In this document: positions 1 to 6,131 of the stretch, one piece after another
Numbering within the stretch: position 1 is the stretch's first letter
Layout of the letters: every line of letters starts with the position of its first letter
Source: Bacteroidota bacterium
GTDB taxonomy: Bacteria; Bacteroidota; Ignavibacteria; Ignavibacteriales; Ignavibacteriaceae
DNA length: 7,813 nucleotides
Reading direction: 5' to 3'
NCBI GenBank assembly: GCA_021796135.1
Contig: JAJYOQ010000183.1
Span: 1 to 7,813 of the forward strand
The notes under the pieces: generated by a model
The model's input: the letters and a program-made list of their open reading frames with translations, nothing else
Databases searched by the model: none
Told to the model about the DNA's origin: nothing
Program-made: the position numbers and the translations under genes

Positions 1-2
1 CG

Positions 3-32
3 GAGTTAGCGGAATACTTGAAACCATTATAA
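3..32 (+). CDS. Possible C-terminal end of a + strand gene (partial)
   Basis: The frame starting at base 3 reads ELAEYLKPL and then a TAA stop at 30-32, before a hairpin and T-run. The short peptide looks like the end of an amphipathic helix. The other two + strand frames are less attractive: one stops at 7-9, and the other runs to a TAA at 53-55 (GVSGILETIIIKSLSKR) inside the hairpin. Nine codons are far too few to identify a product. Calling this coding is inference from the frame, the stop and the following terminator-like structure. It could equally be non-coding DNA. If real, the gene converges on citrate synthase with its stop 12 bp from the citrate synthase stop codon. Confidence 0.25.
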   Translation, partial: ELAEYLKPL

Positions 33-36
33 TTAA

Positions 37-62
37 ATCTCTTTCTAAGAGATAAATTTTTT
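37..62 (+). terminator. Weak hairpin plus T6 run, candidate terminator
   Basis: ATCTCTT (37-43) and AAGAGAT (47-53) form a perfect 7-bp stem with a 3-base loop. It is followed after three A's by six T's (57-62) on the + strand. Only two of the seven pairs are G-C, so the structure is weak. The T-run is on the + strand side, which fits termination of a gene entering from the left. On the minus strand the same stem is followed by a poorer T/A stretch, so it may act in both directions. The citrate synthase stop codon lies inside the hairpin. Confidence 0.3.
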
Positions 63-1322
63 AATAAAATTTGATGTAACTGATTTTGGTCTGATTAAAG
101 GAGCGTTCATAGCTCTATTAACCACGGATTGTGCCGTTAAACCTAAACTTCTTGAAACAGCAAAAACAACAGTGTAATAAGAAAATTCTTTTATACCGTA
201 ATAATAAAGCATTGAGCCTGAAGCAGCATCAACATTTGGCCAAGGATTTTTTATCTTTTCAACTTTTTTCAATTCGGTTGGAACTATGTCAAATAACCTT
301 GAAACAGTTAAGAAAATTGGGTCATTAGGAAAATGCGATTTCCCAAATTGCAAAAATCCTTCAAATCTAGGATCAGTAACTCTTAAAACTGCATGACCAT
401 AGCCTGGAATAACTTTCCCCGCCTTTAAAGTATCCCATACAATATTTTTCAGCTGATCAATTGAAGGAGTTTCTCCGTATTTCTCCATTATTTCAAGTAT
501 CCATTTGAGGCATTCCTGGTTTGCCAATCCATGAAGTGGACCAGCTAGACCGTTGAAACCTCCGGATAACGAATAATAAAGATCTGATAAAGCTGAATTT
601 ATGGTAAGATTTGTCAAAGCGCTGACATTGCCTCCTTCATGATCTGAATGCGCAACTAAATACATCCTCATTAAATCTTTAAACTCATTTTGTTTGCTTT
701 TGTCCAATCCCAGCATGTGGACGTAATCACTTGTCAAATCCATTTCTGGATCCGGAGCTATAATCTCACCTTTGTTAAATCTCATTCTGTATATACCAGC
801 AGCAATTGCAGGTAATTTAGCCACAATATTTAGTCCGTCTTCTAGTGTTGCTTTCCAGTAATCTTCTTTTCTCATTCCGCTGTCATATTGTTTTGAAAAA
901 ATTGACTCTTTTTGCAAAACTAAGATAGCAGTGTTTAACATAGTCATTGGGTGAGAATCATGAGGCATTGCTTTTAAAACATCCCAAACATATTGAGGAA
1001 CATTTTTTCTTTTTCTAATTTCAGCACTAAATTCATTTAAGTCATTTGAACCTGGAAGTTGAGAAGTTAAAAGAAGGAAAAATATTTCTTCGGGTGTTTT
1101 ATCTAATAAATCTTTTAGAGGTATTTCTCTTATTATTAAACCTTGATCCTGAGGAACTCTTGATGTATCGCATATAATTGAGCTGACTCCTCTCATTCCT
1201 CCGTAAGCCTGAGCCACCGTTACTTCCGATAAAACTTTAGTTCCGCCTTTTTCAATAATCGAACTTTCCTCTTTCCGCCATTCAATTATTTTCTTGGATA
1301 AAATATCAAAAATTGTCGACAT
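45..1322 (-). CDS. Citrate synthase, eukaryotic (mitochondrial) type
   Basis: The enzyme condenses acetyl-CoA with oxaloacetate to citrate, the entry step of the TCA cycle, in the cytoplasm. The 425-residue product resembles the mitochondrial enzyme rather than E. coli GltA. From memory of mature pig heart citrate synthase, the active-site residues fall at a constant offset of 10: His264 in GPLHGLANQE (pig His274), His310 in PGYGHAVLR (His320), Asp365 in NPWPNVDA (Asp375), His228 in HSDHEGGNVSA (His238), and Arg319, Arg391 and Arg411 for substrate binding. It is full length and looks intact; the pig sequence has a His two residues after the catalytic Asp, where this one has Ala367. An in-frame GTG three codons upstream (1331) could be called the start. 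I prefer the ATG at 1322, because AAGG at 1334-1331 sits 8 bases before it and overlaps that GTG. The gene stands alone, divergent from the Sel1 gene. Bacterial copies of this type are known, for example in Geobacter. Confidence 0.95.
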   Translation of the reverse strand: MSTIFDILSKKIIEWRKEESSIIEKGGTKVLSEVTVAQAYGGMRGVSSIICDTSRVPQDQGLIIREIPLKDLLDKTPEEIFFLLLTSQLPGSNDLNEFSAEIRKRKNVPQYVWDVLKAMPHDSHPMTMLNTAILVLQKESIFSKQYDSGMRKEDYWKATLEDGLNIVAKLPAIAAGIYRMRFNKGEIIAPDPEMDLTSDYVHMLGLDKSKQNEFKDLMRMYLVAHSDHEGGNVSALTNLTINSALSDLYYSLSGGFNGLAGPLHGLANQECLKWILEIMEKYGETPSIDQLKNIVWDTLKAGKVIPGYGHAVLRVTDPRFEGFLQFGKSHFPNDPIFLTVSRLFDIVPTELKKVEKIKNPWPNVDAASGSMLYYYGIKEFSYYTVVFAVSRSLGLTAQSVVNRAMNAPLIRPKSVTSNFIKKFIS

Positions 1323-1330
1323 GTGAAGCA

Positions 1331-1334
1331 CCTT
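1331..1334 (-). promoter_or_regulatory. Ribosome binding site deciding the citrate synthase start
   Basis: AAGG on the minus strand lies 8 bases upstream of the ATG at 1322, an ideal spacing. The alternative GTG start at 1331 would overlap it. This makes the ATG the better start. It is the clearest Shine-Dalgarno-like sequence in the window. Confidence 0.5.
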
Positions 1335-1375
1335 AATTCATATATTTGTTGAAGGGTAAAAAATTCTTGGGCTTA

Positions 1376-1404
1376 AATTTAGTGGAATTTTAAGTGGGAT
1401 TCAA
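1376..1404 (-). promoter_or_regulatory. Possible sigma70-like promoter of citrate synthase
   Basis: On the minus strand TTGAAT (1404-1399) is followed after exactly 17 bp by TAAATT (1381-1376). Each box matches the E. coli consensus at 4 of 6 positions. A start site would fall near 1369, giving a leader of about 47 bases ahead of the ATG at 1322. The surroundings are AT-rich, so chance matches are likely. No Bacteroidota-type TAnnTTTG box was seen close to this gene on the minus strand; the only one in the region is far away at 1606-1613. Confidence 0.25.
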
Positions 1405-1629
1405 TAAAATTAAGTTGTAAAATAAAATTAATATTAATTAATTTGAGAAAGTTTAATTTTAAGTTAAACCCAATGTTCTGCCTTTCTTGTCTTATTACTA
1501 GAATTTGACTAAAAACATTTATTTTTCCCGCTTATTATTAAGAATTTTAAAAATTCAATACCTATCTTCGGTTATGGTTTTAGTCATTCAAAAGGAATAA
1601 TTTTACAAACGTAATTAAATATATTTTTA

Positions 1630-1652
1630 ATTCTTTTTATTAATGAAAGAAT
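1630..1652 (+). promoter_or_regulatory. Hairpin covering the weak ribosome binding site of the Sel1 gene
   Basis: ATTCTTT (1630-1636) is a perfect inverted match to AAAGAAT (1646-1652), with a 9-base loop. The 3' arm contains the purine-rich AAAGA that would be the only ribosome binding site for the GTG at 1657. Pairing would hide it. The stem is AT-rich and weak (one G-C pair), so a regulatory role is only a possibility. Confidence 0.2.
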
Positions 1653-1656
1653 CTTA

Positions 1657-3228
1657 GTGCATAAAAATATAAATTTTCTTTTATTCATTTTTATATTGTT
1701 GTTTTCTCTTAAACCCATCCAATTAATGGGGCAAGACACTACAAGAAGTCTGGCTTTTAAAACTAACACTTGGAGTTTATATCCGAGTGTCTTTTATAGG
1801 CCAAATTTAAGTTATCAGCTTTGGCAGCATTTTAAATTGATTCAGGATGCAAATGAGGGTGACGCCATGGCAGAACATGAATTAGGAATTCGCTATTTAT
1901 TAGGCGAAGGATTTCCCAAAGATACAATTCAAGCAGCTTATTGGATAGGCAAAGCCGCTAAACAAAAATTAACAGGTGCATGCTTTAACTATGGCATCTT
2001 ATTAAATAATGGTTGGGGAGTTGAGTGGAATCCTTTTAAAGCTTTTGACTATTTTCTCGAAGCGGCTAAAGATGATATGCCGCAGGCAGAATATATAGTC
2101 GGTTTGAGCTATACTGACAATCTAATTGTCAAAAGGAATTGGTCGAAATCATATTTTTGGCTTAAAAAATCCGCAAAGTATGGATTTGTCCCGGCTGATG
2201 ATGCACTTAAGGAACTATTGAAAAGAATTCCCGCCTCTTCTATAGATACAACCGATACCTCGGCTAATATCGTAAATAATAATTTTAATTCTAACAATCC
2301 CGATAGTAATGTTTTATCGTCAAATACCGGCTTAGTTTTTATTGACTTTAGTACCTTAAAAGATACCTTGCAGCAGGTTACTGACAGAATAATTATTGAT
2401 GATATCCTTCATCAGGGAAATGATAGTCTGGCTAAAGCTCTTAATATTTCATTTAAAAATGATTCCACTTTTAATTTTACAGATAGCGGGTTAGTGATCT
2501 TGAAGTCCTTCGCTGAAAACGGAAGTCCTGAGGCATTGACTCTTTTGGGTAAATTATACGAGGAAGGTAATTATTTTAAAAGGGATTTGATTCTTTCATC
2601 GGAATATTATGTTAGAGCTGCAAAGCTCGATTCACCAAGGGCTCCATTTTTATTGTGGAAAGAAACTCATTCTGAAAATTATTTTCAAAGACTAAAAGAA
2701 CTAATTCAGAAAAATGACCCAAGGGCAATGTTTGTTTGGTATGGACTTTTTTCACTTGAAATAGATAATCAAATTACTCCTCAGCAAGCTGAAAATTTCC
2801 TGACTAAATCTGCATCGCTTAATTTTATCCCCGCATTAAATGAACTTGGAATTGATTATTATACGGGTAAAATATTCCCTAAAGATATTTCTAAGGCAGA
2901 ACAAATTTTAATAGACTCGCAAAACCTTGGTAGTACTGAGGCGATGATTCAGCTGGCAATCATGAATTTATATAAAAACGATACAAATAAAGATAAAACT
3001 GCTGATATTAAATACCTGGAAAAATATTCCGATAAAGGATCTGTCTTGGCTCAGGCAGTATTAGGATATTGCTATGAAAAAGGAATAGCGGTGGAAGTTA
3101 ATTATGGACTCGCAGCTAAGTATTTTCGCTTTGCAGCTCAAAGAGGGAGCCAATTTGCATATAATGCGCTAAAAAAAATGTATAATGAAATTCGACCAAA
3201 TTCTCCTGAATTCAATATAAACGAATAA
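1657..3228 (+). CDS. Exported Sel1-like (TPR-like) repeat protein
   Basis: The 523-residue product begins with a signal peptide. It has a short basic start (HKN), a hydrophobic core at about residues 6-18 and a likely cut near MG-QD (25/26). There is no lipobox cysteine, so it is probably periplasmic or surface-exposed. Sel1 repeats (A..LG..Y..G.....D...A..W...AA) fall in two blocks. The first has three copies at about 70-177. The second has about five at 290-496, some of them degenerate; the clearest copies are 70-103, 290-323, 389-424 and 461-496. A linker (about 191-280) rich in Asn, Ser, Thr and Asp separates them. Sel1 proteins act as scaffolds for protein-protein contacts, often at the envelope; the partner here is unknown. 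The start is a GTG, the first usual start codon after an in-frame stop at 1612-1614. It has only a weak GAAAGA in front. The gene is monocistronic here and ends 27 bp from the stop of the convergent permease gene, with no clear terminator between. Confidence 0.85.
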   Translation: MHKNINFLLFIFILLFSLKPIQLMGQDTTRSLAFKTNTWSLYPSVFYRPNLSYQLWQHFKLIQDANEGDAMAEHELGIRYLLGEGFPKDTIQAAYWIGKAAKQKLTGACFNYGILLNNGWGVEWNPFKAFDYFLEAAKDDMPQAEYIVGLSYTDNLIVKRNWSKSYFWLKKSAKYGFVPADDALKELLKRIPASSIDTTDTSANIVNNNFNSNNPDSNVLSSNTGLVFIDFSTLKDTLQQVTDRIIIDDILHQGNDSLAKALNISFKNDSTFNFTDSGLVILKSFAENGSPEALTLLGKLYEEGNYFKRDLILSSEYYVRAAKLDSPRAPFLLWKETHSENYFQRLKELIQKNDPRAMFVWYGLFSLEIDNQITPQQAENFLTKSASLNFIPALNELGIDYYTGKIFPKDISKAEQILIDSQNLGSTEAMIQLAIMNLYKNDTNKDKTADIKYLEKYSDKGSVLAQAVLGYCYEKGIAVEVNYGLAAKYFRFAAQRGSQFAYNALKKMYNEIRPNSPEFNINE

Positions 3229-3255
3229 AATGACTGATATTAAAATTGGCTGAAT

Positions 3256-4512
3256 CTAAGCTCTTTCGTTACTTTGCTTTATATATGAAATTGGGACTTG
3301 CACTTTCTGAAGAATTATAATGCCTGCAAGGAAAAAGACCCCGATTGCAAGTATTGCAAATCTTTGATTTGAAATTCCTGCTACAATCCCATATACTAGA
3401 GGACCAATTACAGCAGAAGATTTTCCGAATAGTCCGTCATAAAATCCAAAAAACTCTGCTTCTCTGGATTCCGGCGTTAATAATGCCATCAAGCTGCGGC
3501 TGCATGATTGTGAAGACCCAATCGAAAGACCTGCCAATAATCCGACAATATAAAATCCTGTAATTGTGGTGTCAATATAAGCTCCTGCTATAACTATTAA
3601 CCAAATTATTAAAGTTATAGTGATTGTTTTTTTTGGACCGATATGATCTGAAATTATACCAAAAATAAAAGCTCCAAAAATTGCTGTGCTTTGAACTATA
3701 ATGAAAAAATAAATTACTTGTGCATCTGTCATTTTTAATAAGCTGGAAGCGAAAATTGAAGCAAAGGCAATAATCGTAATTATTGCATCGTTATATAAGA
3801 AAAATGCCAAAAGAAATCTTGCAATTGGAGGATGTTTTTTATGAATAAATATTGCCTTTAAAGTTTCTAAACTGTTGGCTATTCCGGTTTTTATCAGATC
3901 TTTTCTTATCTTATTTGAAATCTTTGGCTCGCTTATAAAAAAGAACATAGGTATCGCAAAAACTAAAAAGAAAACTGCGGCAACAACAAAAGAAAGTCGA
4001 ATATAAAAATAATAATCCGGTGAAGTTGAAGGAGGTAATAGTAATTTAATAATTAATAATACTGCCAGGGCTCCTACATAGCCCATTGCAAAACCGTAAC
4101 CTGAAACTCTGCCAAAATTTTTTTCTTCAGTAATATTTGTGAGGAATGCGTCATAGAATACTGCTCCGCCTTCATATCCTACGTTGGCTATAATAAAAAG
4201 TATTATACCTAAAAGTATGTCGCCCTGTTTTACAAAAAACATTAAAGCCGTACATATAATTGTAACGCCGGTAAAGATAAGTAGGAATCTCTTCCTATTT
4301 CTTGATGCATCTGCTATCGATCCGAGAGGAGGACTTAGAAAAGCAGTAATTATCATTGATATGCTTACTGCTAAACCCCAAAGCCATACTTTACCGCCGG
4401 TAACGTAACTTGAAAAATACTTTGAATATATAACTGTTATTATAATTACTGAAAAGGAAGTTCGCGCAAAATCAAAAAGTGTCCAGGAAAAAATTCTAAA
4501 TTTATTACTCAT
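3256..4512 (-). CDS. UMF1/Atg22-family MFS permease
   Basis: The 418-residue integral membrane protein has about 12 hydrophobic segments, as expected for the major facilitator superfamily. The signature is that of the UMF1 (Atg22-like) branch: WTLFDFARTSF at 10-20 (family W..YDWANSAF), PPLGSIAD plus RNRKR at 61-75, a GYEGGAVFYDAFL stretch ending at 124, GRVSGYGFAMGYVG at 134-147, LAFFLYNDAIITI at 235-247, the SQSCSRS region at 334-340, and EFFGFYDGLFGKSSAVIGP at 353-371. The yeast relative Atg22 helps export amino acids from the vacuole. Substrates of bacterial members are largely unknown, so I do not name one. The gene is last in the minus-strand cluster. Its ATG lies 9 bp after the nusB stop, so coupled expression is likely. 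No good Shine-Dalgarno is visible (AAAG is too close to the ATG). It looks complete. Confidence 0.9.
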   Translation of the reverse strand: MSNKFRIFSWTLFDFARTSFSVIIITVIYSKYFSSYVTGGKVWLWGLAVSISMIITAFLSPPLGSIADASRNRKRFLLIFTGVTIICTALMFFVKQGDILLGIILFIIANVGYEGGAVFYDAFLTNITEEKNFGRVSGYGFAMGYVGALAVLLIIKLLLPPSTSPDYYFYIRLSFVVAAVFFLVFAIPMFFFISEPKISNKIRKDLIKTGIANSLETLKAIFIHKKHPPIARFLLAFFLYNDAIITIIAFASIFASSLLKMTDAQVIYFFIIVQSTAIFGAFIFGIISDHIGPKKTITITLIIWLIVIAGAYIDTTITGFYIVGLLAGLSIGSSQSCSRSLMALLTPESREAEFFGFYDGLFGKSSAVIGPLVYGIVAGISNQRFAILAIGVFFLAGIIILQKVQVPISYIKQSNERA

Positions 4513-4521
4513 ACTTTATTG

Positions 4522-4998
4522 TTAATTTTCCGGCTTCACTATAGTTTCCTCCATCAGTCCGCGGCCGGATTTATTCAGTTTACCGGTATCTTTCAGCTCT
4601 GATAGTACTGCATCTAAAATACCATTAATAAATTTGCCGCTTCCCGCTGTACTATATTGTTTTGCAACTTCTATTACTTCATTAATTGATACTTTCGGCG
4701 GAATTTCCGGGAAATAGTATAATTCGCATATTGCCATCTGCAAAAGAATTTTATCGATTATTGCTATTCGGTTTAATTCCCAATTATCTACTCGATGCTT
4801 AATTATAACTTCCAGCTCATCCTTGTGAATCAAAACACGGTTGACAAGATCGTGTGCAAATTCTTTATCGGCACTATCTTTTATATCTGCCAATGTAGCA
4901 TTAATTAAAATATCCAATGATTCTTTATTCATTGAATACCCGTAAAGAATTTGGAGTACTCTTTCTCGGACTAATCGTCTTTTAAATTTTTTTGACAT
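4522..4998 (-). CDS. nusB: Transcription antitermination factor NusB
   Basis: NusB binds the boxA RNA element together with ribosomal protein S10 (NusE). It is part of the complex that keeps RNA polymerase processive across rRNA operons. The 158-residue all-helical product has the arginine-rich first helix (KRRLVRERVLQILY, 6-19) that contacts RNA. It also has the family core DNWELNRIAIIDKILLQMA (71-89) and the best conserved block, PPKVSINEVIEVAKQYS (100-116) followed by GSGKFINGILD (119-129). The last 20 or so residues are a polar tail beyond the core and look dispensable. The ATG at 4998 has no obvious Shine-Dalgarno. The gene sits between the DUF218 gene (84 bp upstream) and the UMF1 permease (9 bp downstream). 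The 84-bp gap could hold a separate promoter, but I could not point to one. Confidence 0.95.
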   Translation of the reverse strand: MSKKFKRRLVRERVLQILYGYSMNKESLDILINATLADIKDSADKEFAHDLVNRVLIHKDELEVIIKHRVDNWELNRIAIIDKILLQMAICELYYFPEIPPKVSINEVIEVAKQYSTAGSGKFINGILDAVLSELKDTGKLNKSGRGLMEETIVKPEN

Positions 4999-5082
4999 GT
5001 TCTATCATTTTTAGTTAAAAATCCCAGAAATTCGTTTTCGTGGAGTAAATTTATCATTTAAATAGGCAGATAAAAATATTTT

Positions 5083-6117
5083 TTAAATCCCAAAAAGCCA
5101 AAAAACAGACAAGGCAATGCTCTCTCTTAAATTATAAAAAAGCTTATGCTCCAGGCTTAACTTTAACCCTGATGCTGCAAGATATGGTTTAATATGATAA
5201 AACCTGCATATCTCTTTTACTCTTGTCAAATGATACCCGTCTGAAACTATTAAAATATGGCTGATATTATATTTTGTCAATAAACTGTCTTTGATATATT
5301 TTACTTGCTCAATTGTTGATGACGTATGCTTCTCCATCCAAATATTATCCGGATTGATTTTTTGAGGTTTAATATAATCAAAAGCTACTTCCGCTTCACT
5401 TAATTTGCCGGGTGTGTTCCCGCCTGTAAGCAGTATCTTATTAACAATCCCTTCTTTATAAAGCTCAACAGCTTTGTCTATTCTTGCAGCATGGCTTGGA
5501 CTGACTGAATTATGAGACCATACTGCAGCTCCCAGAACTACGGCTACATTTAATTGTCCCTTCTTTATTGGGTATAATTTTTTGGGAATTACATTTAAAT
5601 GAATATATAAAAAAGTAAATATTATTAAACTGATAATTAATAATGTGGAATTAAAAAATGCCCTAAGTTTTATTAATTGTACTGCTCCAAAAATAATTTG
5701 CCAAATAATCATTATTTGGAAAAAAATCATAAATTGGTACGCTGAGTATATAAATCCCGTTATTACTTTGCTTAAAGGATGATCAAGTATATAAATATTC
5801 GGCAGCGGGAATGATACCTTATCGCTTAAAGCAGCTAGAATAAGAAGAATGGTTGTTGCTATGGCATATGGTAATATAAATCCATGCTTATGGACTGTTT
5901 TTTTATAGAATGAAAAAATTATTAATGCAATTACTAAAACTGTTGAAAAGAAAAGATCAATTAAATTTCCAATATATGAAATCCTAAAATCACTAAATGG
6001 CAGATCCTGGTTTGTATATTTCAAGTAATAAAGGAAAAGAAGATTTATTATTGTCAAAAATATTGGTAAAAAAATTATGAATCCTTTTCTGGATAGTATG
6101 TTTTTATTCCTTTTCAT
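5083..6117 (-). CDS. Multi-pass membrane protein with C-terminal DUF218 (YdcF/SanA/ElyC-like) domain
   Basis: Counting from the ATG at 6117 the product has 344 residues. The N-terminal half is membrane: hydrophobic segments at about 12-32, 48-70, 80-97, 118-148 (long, perhaps two) and 155-175. The C-terminal half (about 189-340) is a DUF218 domain with VVLGA (193-197), the AARIDKAVELYKEG stretch with Arg212, ILLTGG (228-233), SEAE (240-243), EKHTSST (262-268), VSDGYHLTR (291-299) and RES near the end (331-333). Members of this family (E. coli SanA, ElyC, YdcF) are linked to envelope integrity, vancomycin sensitivity and envelope polysaccharide homeostasis. Biochemistry is unsettled, though YdcF has been reported to bind S-adenosylmethionine. 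The usual family members have none to two membrane segments, so five or six is more than in the best-known ones. A TTG three codons earlier (6126) could also start the gene; neither start has a Shine-Dalgarno. The ATG is 14 bp after the nnr stop, suggesting one transcript. Confidence 0.85.
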   Translation of the reverse strand: MKRNKNILSRKGFIIFLPIFLTIINLLFLYYLKYTNQDLPFSDFRISYIGNLIDLFFSTVLVIALIIFSFYKKTVHKHGFILPYAIATTILLILAALSDKVSFPLPNIYILDHPLSKVITGFIYSAYQFMIFFQIMIIWQIIFGAVQLIKLRAFFNSTLLIISLIIFTFLYIHLNVIPKKLYPIKKGQLNVAVVLGAAVWSHNSVSPSHAARIDKAVELYKEGIVNKILLTGGNTPGKLSEAEVAFDYIKPQKINPDNIWMEKHTSSTIEQVKYIKDSLLTKYNISHILIVSDGYHLTRVKEICRFYHIKPYLAASGLKLSLEHKLFYNLRESIALSVFWLFGI

Positions 6118-6131
6118 ATTATTCAAAAAAA

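Larger units (their letters stand above)
1323..1656. other. Divergent intergenic region between citrate synthase and the Sel1 gene
   Basis: This is 334 bp of very AT-rich DNA that must carry the promoters of both divergent genes. I see a possible sigma70-like promoter for citrate synthase (1376-1404), short near-repeats inside it, a perfect 7+1+7 palindrome GAATTTT-A-AAAATTC at 1542-1556, and a 7-bp hairpin next to the Sel1 start (1630-1652). TTGACT (1505-1510) and TATTAT (1533-1538) point toward the Sel1 gene but are 22 bp apart, too far for a standard promoter. I see no conserved RNA fold, tRNA, or credible small gene. One open frame on the minus strand crosses the Sel1 start and is judged spurious. 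Confidence 0.6.

Noticed and set aside
131..328. Open + strand frame of about 65 codons opposite citrate synthase
   Set aside because: It lies entirely antisense to a well-supported gene, and its composition (Gln/Lys/Leu-rich) is what the opposite strand would give. No domain or ribosome site is seen.
1341..1348. TATATTTG on the + strand, another -7-like match
   Set aside because: It sits just upstream of the citrate synthase start but points away from it and is more than 300 bp from the Sel1 start, with no -33 element identified.
1505..1538. TTGACT ... TATTAT as a Sel1 promoter
   Set aside because: The boxes are good, but the 22-bp spacer is far outside the usual 16-18 bp.
1606..1613. TACGTTTG on the minus strand, a match to the Bacteroidota -7 consensus
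   Set aside because: It is 284 bp upstream of the citrate synthase start, lacks a -33 partner and would give an unusually long leader; a single 8-base match in such DNA is weak.
1584..1769. Open minus-strand frame of 61 codons across the start of the Sel1 gene
   Set aside because: It overlaps the signal peptide region of a supported gene on the other strand and shows no recognisable motif or ribosome site; it is a product of low GC and few stops.
2109..2297. Minus-strand open frame inside the Sel1 gene
   Set aside because: Antisense shadow of a coding region with clear repeats; no independent support.
3229..3255. Bidirectional terminator between the Sel1 and permease stops
   Set aside because: No stem of useful length or T-run is present in the 27 bp between the stops.
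3345..4408. Two + strand open frames (3345-3563 and 4184-4408) opposite the UMF1 permease
   Set aside because: Both are antisense to conserved permease motifs and have no recognisable sequence features.
4999..5082. Promoter or RNA element ahead of nusB
   Set aside because: The stretch is AT-rich with only short chance dyads. I found neither a TAnnTTTG box nor a well-spaced sigma70-like pair.
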